Assembly: GCA_027069365.1 (NCBI GenBank)
Contig: JALXES010000069.1
Coordinates: 1-5,003 of the forward strand
Source of the DNA: Candidatus Moraniibacteriota bacterium
Lineage (GTDB): Bacteria > Patescibacteriota > Minisyncoccia > Moranbacterales > GCA-2747515
Reading direction: 5' to 3'
DNA length: 5,003 nt
Every line of letters begins with the position of its first letter. Position 1 is the stretch's first letter. Both the position numbers and the translations under genes were made by a program. Shown here piece after piece: positions 1-5,003 of the stretch. The notes under the pieces are model-generated. The model was not told the origin of the DNA, made no database searches, and was given only the letters and a program-made list of their open reading frames with translations.

Positions 1-641
1 GGCTGGTGGGCACCAGCGGCGCCGGCAAGAGCACGATTACCAAGCTCCTCCTGCGTTTTGCAGATGTTAGTGCCGGTGCCATCCGCATTGATGGCCAGGA
101 CATTCGCGCTGTGCGGCAGGACGATGTGCGCCGCGCCATTGCCGCCGTGCCGCAGGAACCGCTGCTGTTTCACCGCAGTATCCGGGAGAACATTGCCTAT
201 GGCAATCCGACAGCATCAAAAGAAGAGATTGTGCGTGCAGCAAAGATGGCGCATGCTCATGAGTTTATCAGCGCGCTACCACAGGGATACGATACACTCG
301 TGGGGGAGCGTGGCGTGAAGCTCTCCGGTGGGGAGCGACAGCGCATTGCGATTGCCCGCGCCATTCTCAAGGACGCACCAATCATCGTCATGGACGAGGC
401 GACCAGCGCGCTGGACAGTGTCAGCGAGCGCTACATCCAAGATGCCATGGAAGAACTCATCCGTGGTCGCACAGCGCTTGTGGTGGCACATCGTCTCAGC
501 ACACTGACCAAGATGGACCGTATTATCGTGATGGAGAGTGGGCGCATCGTGGAAGACGGCACGCACACGGAGCTCCTTGCGCGAAACGGCCGCTATGCGC
601 AGTTCTGGCGCCAGCAATCCGGCGGCTTTGTAACGGAGTGA
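1..641 (+). CDS. ABC transporter/exporter, C-terminal ATPase domain (5'-truncated by window)
   Basis: This is the C-terminal nucleotide-binding domain of an ABC exporter; it hydrolyses ATP at the cytoplasmic face to drive transport. The frame is open from base 3 and the gene begins upstream of the window. Counting residue 1 as the GTG codon at base 6, I see Walker [10 protein letters not shown] (2-10), the Q-loop Gln in VPQEP (50), the ABC signature LSGGERQ (106-112), Walker [14 protein letters not shown] (126-138, catalytic Glu131) and the H-loop His in VVAHRLS (162). The D-loop SALD is present. The order, spacing and signature wording match MsbA/LmrA-type exporters, in which a six-helix membrane domain precedes the ATPase in one chain; that part and the A-loop lie outside. 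All catalytic motifs are intact, so it is probably functional. The substrate cannot be told. The GTG at base 6 lies inside Walker A and is not a real start. No terminator hairpin follows the TGA stop. Confidence 0.95.
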   Translation, partial: LVGTSGAGKSTITKLLLRFADVSAGAIRIDGQDIRAVRQDDVRRAIAAVPQEPLLFHRSIRENIAYGNPTASKEEIVRAAKMAHAHEFISALPQGYDTLVGERGVKLSGGERQRIAIARAILKDAPIIVMDEATSALDSVSERYIQDAMEELIRGRTALVVAHRLSTLTKMDRIIVMESGRIVEDGTHTELLARNGRYAQFWRQQSGGFVTE

Positions 642-672
642 TGCTTTTGCATATGATCTAAGACTCTCTGAA

Positions 673-701
673 TTGACTTTTATCATAATTTATGATATTA
701 T
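673..701 (+). promoter_or_regulatory. sigma70-type promoter for the secreted Ig-like protein gene
   Basis: A -35 box TTGACT (673-678) and a -10 box TATTAT (696-701) are separated by exactly 17 bases, the optimal spacing for the housekeeping sigma factor. Each box matches the consensus at 5 of 6 positions. Transcription would start near base 708, giving a leader of about 20 bases that carries the ribosome binding site before the ATG at 728. The surrounding bases are strikingly AT-rich compared with the flanking genes. This gives the downstream gene its own promoter, independent of the ABC exporter. The assignment is from sequence match only. Confidence 0.75.
681..697. promoter_or_regulatory. 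Perfect 17-bp palindrome in the promoter spacer (candidate operator)
   Basis: TATCATAA-T-TTATGATA is a perfect inverted repeat with 8-base arms and a one-base centre. It fills almost the whole spacer between the -35 and -10 boxes and overlaps the first two bases of the -10. A dimeric repressor bound here would block RNA polymerase. The placement is typical of an operator, but the arms are AT-rich and could partly reflect base composition. The regulator is unknown and none is encoded in the window. Confidence 0.5.
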
Positions 702-711
702 CTATTGTTTC

Positions 712-718
712 AGAAAGG
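712..718 (+). promoter_or_regulatory. Ribosome binding site that fixes the start at 728
   Basis: AGAAAGG lies 9 bases upstream of the ATG at 728 and downstream of the predicted transcription start near 708. The in-frame ATG at 692 lies upstream of that transcription start and overlaps the promoter, so it cannot be used from this promoter. The 728 start also gives a signal peptide with a normal basic N-region. Confidence 0.7.
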
Positions 719-727
719 TATGGTATA

Positions 728-2668
728 ATGAAAACATTAACCAGACGTCCTATGTGGAAAAAGAGGGAATGGCATCTGAGCTCTATCATTACGCTGGCGC
801 TTGCGAGTGTGGGTGTGTTGTGGGGCGCGCCGGCACTGGCAGCGGACACGACAGCGCCGACGATTACGAGTATCACGCGGCAGAGCCCGACGGCGGCAAC
901 GACGACGGCGAGTACAGTGACGTTTCGCGTAACGTTTAGCGAAGCGGTGCAGAACGTGGACACAAGCGACTTTGCGCTGTCTGGGATAGCGGCAACAACA
1001 GCGAGCATCAGTAGTGTCACGGCATCTACCCAAGCAGTATATGATGTGGTAGCAAGTGTGCCGGGCGAGGGGACGCTCTCGCTGGTGGTGCAAACCACAG
1101 ATGATGACATTGAGGATCTCGCCGGCAATGCCTACGACGATGCTGTTGGTAGCACGGAAAGCTACACGGTCAACCATGTGCCAAAGATTACCAGTGTTGT
1201 GCGACACAGTCCGACGGATGACACGGTCCAGGTGGGTGCGCTGGTGTTTCGCGTGACATTTAGCGAGGATGTGCAGAATGTCGACACGGCAGACTTCTCT
1301 TTTAGCGGGACGGCCGCCAGTGGGGCGAGTGTAACAAGCGTCGCGGCAGTCAGTGGCAGCGTCTATGATGTAGCAGTCAGCGCAACAACAGAAGGAACGT
1401 TGGTGCTGATTGTGAAAACGACAACAGATATCACTGACGGCACGCACACCTATAGTGGCACAATTGACGCACATGAGGACTATACGGTCGTCATCGCGCC
1501 GACACTTGTCAGCAGTGTGCGCCACGACCCGACAACGGCAACAGTCAATGCCGGCACAGTGACATTTCGCGTGACGTTTAGCGAAGCGGTTACCGGTGTG
1601 GATAAGTCAGATTTTGAACTCTCCGGCACAGCGGCAAGTGACAGCACCATCAAGAGCGTCACGGCAGTGTCGCAGACGGTCTATGACATCGTAGTGAGTG
1701 TGGTGGACGGTACAGTAAGTGTGGCGCCAAAGAGTGCTGCAACGATTAAAGATCTGGACAATCACAGTTACGTCGCTTCATCTTCCGTCACACCGGAGAC
1801 GTATACGATTGGCTACGCACCGCTCGTCACTGTCAATGCAAAGACCAAGGTGGACACGCGTGCGATTACGGATACGACGATTACTGTGACGGACGATACG
1901 TCTATTGCAAAGGAAAACGTGAGTATTGATGCAACAACGACGGTGACAGCGACAGACTTATCGTGCACACAGACCACAAGTACAAAGGTCACGTGTACGG
2001 TAAAAATCGCCGGTACGGGCACACTGGTGATACGTGCGGTAGATGCACACGGCAATGCTGCAACGGTGGCAGAAAACGGCTACCGCGTGACGCGCAACAT
2101 CAAGCCATCACGCCCAAAGATCAAGCGCACGAGCACGCAAAAAAAGAAAATCAAGCTCTCCAAGAAACGCACAACGTACTTCACAAAGAAGAGCGCAACG
2201 TTTCGTGGAACGCAGGAGGAGCTCAAGGGTGGCACGGTCAAAATCTATGACGGCAAGAAGAAATTGGGCGAGGCAAAGATTAGTACACGTGATGGCGCGT
2301 GGAGCAAGTCACTAAGCTTCGCGAATGGCAAGTCGTACAAACTGACGTTTAAGTTCTATGATAAGCACGGTGACAAGATTACCAGCAAAGGGGCGTACAA
2401 GTTCTTTGTGGACAGTGAGAAGCCAACGTTCACCAATCTGCCGCAGCGCTTGACCAAGCGTGCGGGGCAGCGTATCTGGTGGGAGGCAACAGATAATCAC
2501 GCCGTGAAGCGCTATCGCTATACGTGGCGTGGGCGCAAGACAAAAACAACAGTGCCGCACTTCATCGTCCCGCGTGGCACACCGCGCGGTACGTATGAGC
2601 TTGTGGTGCGCGTCTATGACAAGGCGGGGAACAAAACCGACAAAAAGGTAACCGTTACTGTGCGCTAG
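728..2668 (+). CDS. Large secreted multi-domain Ig-like protein (putative adhesin/surface protein)
   Basis: This 646-residue exported protein is built of beta-sandwich-like domains; its role is probably adhesion or surface structure, which is an inference. Residues 1-38 form a Sec signal peptide: a basic N-region (RR, KKRE), a hydrophobic core and an ALA|AD cleavage site. Residues 44-151, 152-257 and 258-364 are three tandem Ig-like repeats sharing the core FRVTFSE.V..VD.SDF.LSG and a later YD(I/V)VVS element, resembling bacterial Ig-like (Big-type) domains. Residues 365-458 form another beta-rich domain holding the only two cysteines of the mature protein (413 and 423), which could pair as a disulfide. 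Residues 459-488 are a Lys/Arg-rich linker (14 of 30). About 489-565 resemble a Big domain with the VKIYDGKKKLGEA pattern, and the last ~80 residues form a further Ig-like domain ending in YDKAGNKTDKKVTVTVR. There is no LPXTG motif, C-terminal membrane helix or other anchor. The mature protein is very Thr-rich at the N-terminal side and strongly basic at the C-terminal side. It has its own promoter and terminator, so it is probably a single-gene unit. The export and repeat calls are firm; the function is not. Confidence 0.85.
   Translation: MKTLTRRPMWKKREWHLSSIITLALASVGVLWGAPALAADTTAPTITSITRQSPTAATTTASTVTFRVTFSEAVQNVDTSDFALSGIAATTASISSVTASTQAVYDVVASVPGEGTLSLVVQTTDDDIEDLAGNAYDDAVGSTESYTVNHVPKITSVVRHSPTDDTVQVGALVFRVTFSEDVQNVDTADFSFSGTAASGASVTSVAAVSGSVYDVAVSATTEGTLVLIVKTTTDITDGTHTYSGTIDAHEDYTVVIAPTLVSSVRHDPTTATVNAGTVTFRVTFSEAVTGVDKSDFELSGTAASDSTIKSVTAVSQTVYDIVVSVVDGTVSVAPKSAATIKDLDNHSYVASSSVTPETYTIGYAPLVTVNAKTKVDTRAITDTTITVTDDTSIAKENVSIDATTTVTATDLSCTQTTSTKVTCTVKIAGTGTLVIRAVDAHGNAATVAENGYRVTRNIKPSRPKIKRTSTQKKKIKLSKKRTTYFTKKSATFRGTQEELKGGTVKIYDGKKKLGEAKISTRDGAWSKSLSFANGKSYKLTFKFYDKHGDKITSKGAYKFFVDSEKPTFTNLPQRLTKRAGQRIWWEATDNHAVKRYRYTWRGRKTKTTVPHFIVPRGTPRGTYELVVRVYDKAGNKTDKKVTVTVR
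857..1180 (+). repeat. Ig-like tandem repeat 1 (108 aa)
   Basis: First of three in-frame tandem repeats in the secreted protein. It opens with PTITSITRQSPT, has the core TFRVTFSEAVQNVDTSDF, and ends near AGNAYDDAVGSTESYTVNHV. The block at 917-948 matches 1559-1590 in repeat 3 at 30 of 32 bases. Confidence 0.8.
1181..1498 (+). repeat. Ig-like tandem repeat 2 (106 aa)
   Basis: Second tandem repeat. It opens with PKITSVVRHSPT and carries the core VFRVTFSEDVQNVDTADF. It is more diverged at the DNA level from repeats 1 and 3 than they are from each other in the core block, and ends with HEDYTVVIA. Confidence 0.8.
1499..1819 (+). repeat. Ig-like tandem repeat 3 (107 aa)
   Basis: Third tandem repeat. 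It opens with PTLVSSVRHDPT, carries the core TFRVTFSEAVTGVDKSDF and ends with PETYTIGYA. The sequence that follows (from 1820) starts with a similar Pro-Leu-Val edge but belongs to a different domain type. Confidence 0.8.
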
Positions 2669-2690
2669 TAATGCAGTGCCGCTGAGAGAG

Positions 2691-2719
2691 AAAACACCGG
2701 GTGACGTCCCGGTGTTTTT
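2691..2719. terminator. Bidirectional rho-independent terminator between convergent genes
   Basis: AAAACACCGGG (2691-2701) pairs perfectly with CCCGGTGTTTT (2708-2718) around the loop TGACGT, an 11-bp stem. The T-run 2715-2719 gives a U-tract for + strand transcripts, and the A-run 2691-2694 gives one for - strand transcripts. It lies 22 bases past the stop of the secreted protein gene, and its right arm reaches into the stop codon (2718-2720) of the convergent sufD. It should end both units. The - strand U-tract is only four bases and lies inside the stem, so termination may be weaker in that direction. Confidence 0.85.
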
Positions 2720-3275
2720 AGCGTTGAGCGGTGTGGCATTGAAGCTTCTGCGTGACCTCGTGCAGGAAGCCGTCAATAAGTGTGCGGCGCGCTGCAACTT
2801 CTGAGAGGCCGCGCGTCATCAGGTAGTGGAGGTGTGCGTTGTTGAGTGTGGCAACAGTTGCGCTGTGGCTGCACTGCACGGTGGAGGGAAATACCTCCAA
2901 CTGTGGCGTGGTGCGCACGTGGGCGTCTGCGCTCACGACGAGGTTGTGGTTGGCGAACGTCGCGTGTGTTGTGGCGCTTGTGCTGTCAATGTGAATAGTA
3001 CCGGTGCACGTGAAGTGTGCATGGTCATCCAGGACACTCTTAATTAGGACATGGCTTGCGCTGCCGGGTGCGTGGTGGTGCTGTGTGATGGTGAGCGTGG
3101 TGCGCTGTGTGCCGCGCAGGTGAAAGGCGCCATAGACAAAAACGTGTGCATCCGGCACAGCAACCAGGATGTCCAACGTGCCGTTGCATGCCTCAGAGAG
3201 TTGATAGACGTGCGTCCCCGGCGTGGTGATGCGCAGAGGTTCGGCAAGGTCGGTCTGTGTGAGTTCAGTATGCAT
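2718..3275 (-). CDS. sufD: SufD-like Fe-S cluster assembly scaffold protein, short form
   Basis: This 185-residue SufB/SufD-family protein would pair with SufB, with the SufC ATPase, to build Fe-S clusters in the cytoplasm. The family signature is clear in the C-terminal half: NLVVSADAHVRTTPQLEVF (111-129), then CSHSATVATLNNAHLHYLMTRG with Cys135, Ser136 and His137, then an ARRTLIDGFLHEV helix (162-174). SufD homologues typically read LEI.ADDVKCSHGATVG at this point, and the His of that motif is considered functionally important. Residues ~20-125 look like a shortened beta-helix. E. coli SufD has over 400 residues, so the N-terminal helical domain and part of the beta-helix are absent; the reading frame is intact. 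It is strikingly histidine-rich (19 of 185, with HHH at 66-68). It is the last gene of the operon, 11 bases after the transglycosylase stop, and I see no Shine-Dalgarno motif before its ATG. Suf family membership is firm. SufD rather than SufB is inferred from the separate SufB in the same operon. Confidence 0.88.
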   Translation of the reverse strand: MHTELTQTDLAEPLRITTPGTHVYQLSEACNGTLDILVAVPDAHVFVYGAFHLRGTQRTTLTITQHHHAPGSASHVLIKSVLDDHAHFTCTGTIHIDSTSATTHATFANHNLVVSADAHVRTTPQLEVFPSTVQCSHSATVATLNNAHLHYLMTRGLSEVAARRTLIDGFLHEVTQKLQCHTAQR

Positions 3276-3286
3276 ATGCGGAGAAG

Positions 3287-4540
3287 CTAGATGGTGTGAG
3301 TGTCTTCTACGAGGTAGGCGTAGTGCTGTGTTGCGCGCAGCGCATCACCGGCGGCACGCACTTTGGCAGCGTACTCCAGCGGCTCAATGTAGGTGTGCGC
3401 GGCGCGCAGGATGCGGCGATTGATGACGGCGTCCGGCAGAGGAATGCGTGTAGCAGCACCGGCGCGCAACTGTGTGGAGCCGCCAACCAATGAAAGTAGT
3501 TTGTCATGCGCTATCTGCGGGAACATGCGCCGGAGCTTGGAGAAGGTGTCACCTGTGCGAATGACGTAGGTTGCGTGGTTGGTGCGGATGTCAGCGGCGA
3601 TATCTGCAATCTTTTGCGCCATGAGCGCTGTGAAGGTGTCGTAGGTGATGCCGGCGCGCTCGGCTGTGGTGAGCTTGAGGCTGCGGCCGGTGTTGTAGGC
3701 GGTCAGCGCCAGTGCCTCGTCACCAACGGCACGATACTCATCGGCCAAGATGGCAGCGGCAACCCGAGCGCTAAAGACCGGATCCGTCAGGAGCTTGGTG
3801 CGCAGCGCGTGCGCAGTTTGTGCATCCGTGGCGGTGAGGTCTGCATAGGCATCGTGCAGCTCCGGCGTCTGTGCGATGATGGCGCGGGCGGTGCGTTCTT
3901 TAATCTGATACGGCCCCAACGCATCACTCCGGGATGTAATATTCGTGCGAAAGAAAGACTCTTGAATAGGCAGGCCAAAGGCAATGGCGCCGGAAAAACC
4001 ATAGCGCGCAAAGGCATTGCGAATTGCGTCCGTGTCTGTCTGGGTAATGCGATACGCAGCATCAAGGAAGTCATTGCGTTCATTGCGCTCGTGGTAGGTT
4101 TGCAGATGGTGGAGCTGTGCCGCATAGGCGGCGCGCGCAAGGTCCGGGCCGTCCGCAGCACCGAAGTCTGCGCCATGGAGAATGCGCCATGCAACGGTGC
4201 GGAAGCGACCTTCATGCTCCGGTGTATTCTCGCGCGGCGGTGTTTCTGCGGGGACATCCTCTGCAGCTGTGCTCGCGTGTGTACGTATCTCATGGGTCTC
4301 TGCCGCAGATGTCTGCGCGCGCTCTCGTTCCCGTGTACGTTGCCGCTGACGCGCTAGGTCTTGCTCGTGCAGGCGTTCCGCCCATTTAAAGAGGCGTCGG
4401 CCACCAAGCACAGTCTCAGCTGCCAAGAATGCCAGAAGCGTGCGACGTGACGGGTCAAACCCCGGTGTGGTCGTATCGTTTACTTCAGCTGCGCTGGTAT
4501 CGTTCTTTTGTGATGGGAATTGTTCTTTCATAAGCATCAT
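3287..4540 (-). CDS. Lytic transglycosylase-like protein (SLT domain + LysM)
   Basis: This 417-residue protein is predicted to cleave the glycan strands of peptidoglycan outside the cytoplasmic membrane. Residues 1-30 are polar. Residues 31-47 are SRRTLLAFLAAETVLGG, a short hydrophobic stretch after a twin arginine that may be a Tat-like or uncleaved signal anchor. About 54-110 form a charged, Arg/Glu/Ala/Thr-rich low-complexity linker. The SLT-type fold covers roughly 170-300: putative catalytic Glu194 in GLPIQESFF, the substrate-binding motif ALGPYQI (207-213, in place of the common GxxGLMQI) and ALTAYNTG (278-285, the family's AYNxG motif). A LysM peptidoglycan-binding module spans 325-369 (YVIRTGDTFSKL ... 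IPLP). The last 48 residues are unrecognised. The ATG at 4540 immediately follows the sufB TAA; ATGs at 4537 and 4531 are possible alternatives. It sits between sufB and sufD on one apparent transcript, which is unusual for a cell-wall enzyme. Enzyme class is well supported; physiological role is unknown. Confidence 0.85.
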   Translation of the reverse strand: MMLMKEQFPSQKNDTSAAEVNDTTTPGFDPSRRTLLAFLAAETVLGGRRLFKWAERLHEQDLARQRQRTRERERAQTSAAETHEIRTHASTAAEDVPAETPPRENTPEHEGRFRTVAWRILHGADFGAADGPDLARAAYAAQLHHLQTYHERNERNDFLDAAYRITQTDTDAIRNAFARYGFSGAIAFGLPIQESFFRTNITSRSDALGPYQIKERTARAIIAQTPELHDAYADLTATDAQTAHALRTKLLTDPVFSARVAAAILADEYRAVGDEALALTAYNTGRSLKLTTAERAGITYDTFTALMAQKIADIAADIRTNHATYVIRTGDTFSKLRRMFPQIAHDKLLSLVGGSTQLRAGAATRIPLPDAVINRRILRAAHTYIEPLEYAAKVRAAGDALRATQHYAYLVEDTHTI

Positions 4541-4559
4541 TTAACCAACACTGTTCTCC
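4541..4559 (-). promoter_or_regulatory. Translation-coupling junction of sufB and the transglycosylase gene
   Basis: The sufB stop TAA (4543-4541) is directly followed by ATG (4540-4538), giving TAAATG with no spacer. A GGAG motif (4559-4556) lies inside the end of sufB, 15 bases before that ATG, which is longer than usual. Ribosomes finishing sufB could restart here, so the two proteins are probably translationally coupled. Confidence 0.45.
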
Positions 4560-5003
4560 ATTTCCAGATTGATGAGGCGGTAGAGCTCAATCGCGTACTC
4601 AAACGGGATTTCCTTGGCAACGTGTTCAATGAAGCCGTTGACCAGAAGACCGCGGGCACGCGCTTCCGTTAGGCCGCGACTCATGAGGTAAAAGACGCGC
4701 TGTTCATCAATGCGCTCAACACTCGCCTCATGCTCCACTGTGGCATCACGCGTGTGCGTGTCAATCGTGGGGTAGGTGTCGGTGCGGGAGATGTCATCCA
4801 GTAGCAGTGCGTCACACTGTACGGAGCTCCTGGCGTGGTGTGCGTCCTTGCCCACAAAGACCAGTCCACGGTAGGAGCTGCGTCCGCCGTCTTTGGAGAT
4901 GGACTTGGAAACGATGCGGCTTGTTGTGTGTGGCGCGAGGTGCAACATCTTGGCGCCGGCGTCTTGGTGTTGCTTCGCGCCGGCCAGGGCGATGGAGAGA
5001 ACC
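4541..5003 (-). CDS. sufB: SufB Fe-S cluster scaffold, C-terminal part (5' end beyond window)
   Basis: This is the C-terminal ~154 residues of SufB, the scaffold on which SufBCD assembles Fe-S clusters in the cytoplasm. The frame stays open to the right edge (VLSIALAGAKQHQDAGAK precedes the internal Met at 4948), matching the SufB segment that precedes its K(M)IHxG..T.SRIVSK motif, so the ATG at 4948 is internal. Counting that Met as 1, visible motifs are SRIVSKSISKDG (10-21), YRGLV (26-30), QCDALL with Cys45, VEHEA with Glu72-His73-Glu74, YLMSRG, and the terminal FEYAIELYRLINLEMENSVG. The Cys-to-Glu spacing of 27 residues equals that between Cys405 and Glu432 of E. coli SufB, so the cysteine and the EHE cluster used for cluster assembly are kept. 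It is followed without a gap by a lytic transglycosylase gene and then a short sufD. sufC is expected upstream but not seen. Confidence 0.95.
   Translation of the reverse strand, partial: VLSIALAGAKQHQDAGAKMLHLAPHTTSRIVSKSISKDGGRSSYRGLVFVGKDAHHARSSVQCDALLLDDISRTDTYPTIDTHTRDATVEHEASVERIDEQRVFYLMSRGLTEARARGLLVNGFIEHVAKEIPFEYAIELYRLINLEMENSVG

Noticed and set aside
692..727. ATG at 692 as the start of the secreted protein
   Set aside because: It lies between the -35 and -10 boxes, upstream of the predicted transcription start, and adds 12 residues before an otherwise normal signal peptide. The ATG at 728 has a ribosome binding site at good spacing.
737..1525. - strand open frame (262 codons) antisense to the Ig-like repeats
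   Set aside because: The Thr/Ser-rich codons of the + strand gene (ACG/ACA/AGC) rarely give stops in this antisense frame. The product is Cys/Arg/His-rich and lacks a signal, motif or plausible start.
857..1819. CRISPR-like or mobile-element repeats
   Set aside because: The repeats are about 320 bases long, in frame and code for similar Ig-like domains; there are no short direct repeats with spacers, inverted ends or transposase.
2718..3275. sufD as a pseudogene fragment
   Set aside because: Although short, the frame is intact, the C-terminal motifs are well conserved and the gene has operon context and a terminator. A real but reduced protein is more likely.
3506..4357. Long + strand open frame (283 codons) antisense to the transglycosylase
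   Set aside because: It lies wholly inside the opposite-strand gene, which has clear SLT and LysM motifs. The translation is Cys/Gly/Arg-rich with no recognisable domain, as expected from a GC-biased complementary strand.
4541..4948. A complete 135-residue protein starting at the ATG at 4948
   Set aside because: The frame continues open to the window edge and the added residues match the conserved SufB region just before this Met, so it is the end of a longer SufB.

Overview
The window looks like a bacterial chromosome segment with moderately high GC (judged by eye) and tightly packed genes. UGA is used as a stop codon at the end of the first gene, so a UGA-recoded lineage is unlikely. A pared-down SufD, a large secreted Ig-like protein and very short intergenic gaps together would fit a reduced-genome group such as Patescibacteria/CPR. 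That placement is an inference from style; there is no rRNA or other marker gene here to fix it.

Left part (1-641, + strand): the 3' end of an ABC exporter gene of the fused membrane-plus-ATPase type. Only the nucleotide-binding domain is in the window, and it is complete from Walker A to the C-terminus. An 86-base gap (642-727) follows. It holds a well-formed sigma70-type promoter whose spacer contains a perfect 8-1-8 palindrome, and then a ribosome binding site. The gap drives a 646-residue secreted protein (728-2668, + strand) with a signal peptide, three tandem ~107-residue Ig-like repeats, a two-cysteine domain, a lysine-rich linker and two further Ig-like domains. No cell-wall or membrane anchor is visible.

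Centre (2669-2720): a 49-base convergent gap. It contains an 11-bp hairpin terminator with A- and T-tracts that can end transcription from both sides and that touches the stop codon of the opposing gene.

Right part (2718-5003, - strand): an operon read right to left. It begins with the C-terminal part of sufB (Fe-S scaffold, running off the right edge), then a LysM-containing lytic transglycosylase whose ATG directly abuts the sufB stop, then a very short, histidine-rich sufD. SufB and SufD would form the Fe-S cluster assembly scaffold together with the SufC ATPase, which is presumably encoded beyond the right edge. The oddity is the peptidoglycan-cleaving enzyme lodged between the two scaffold genes. 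No CRISPR array, tRNA, rRNA or insertion sequence was seen.
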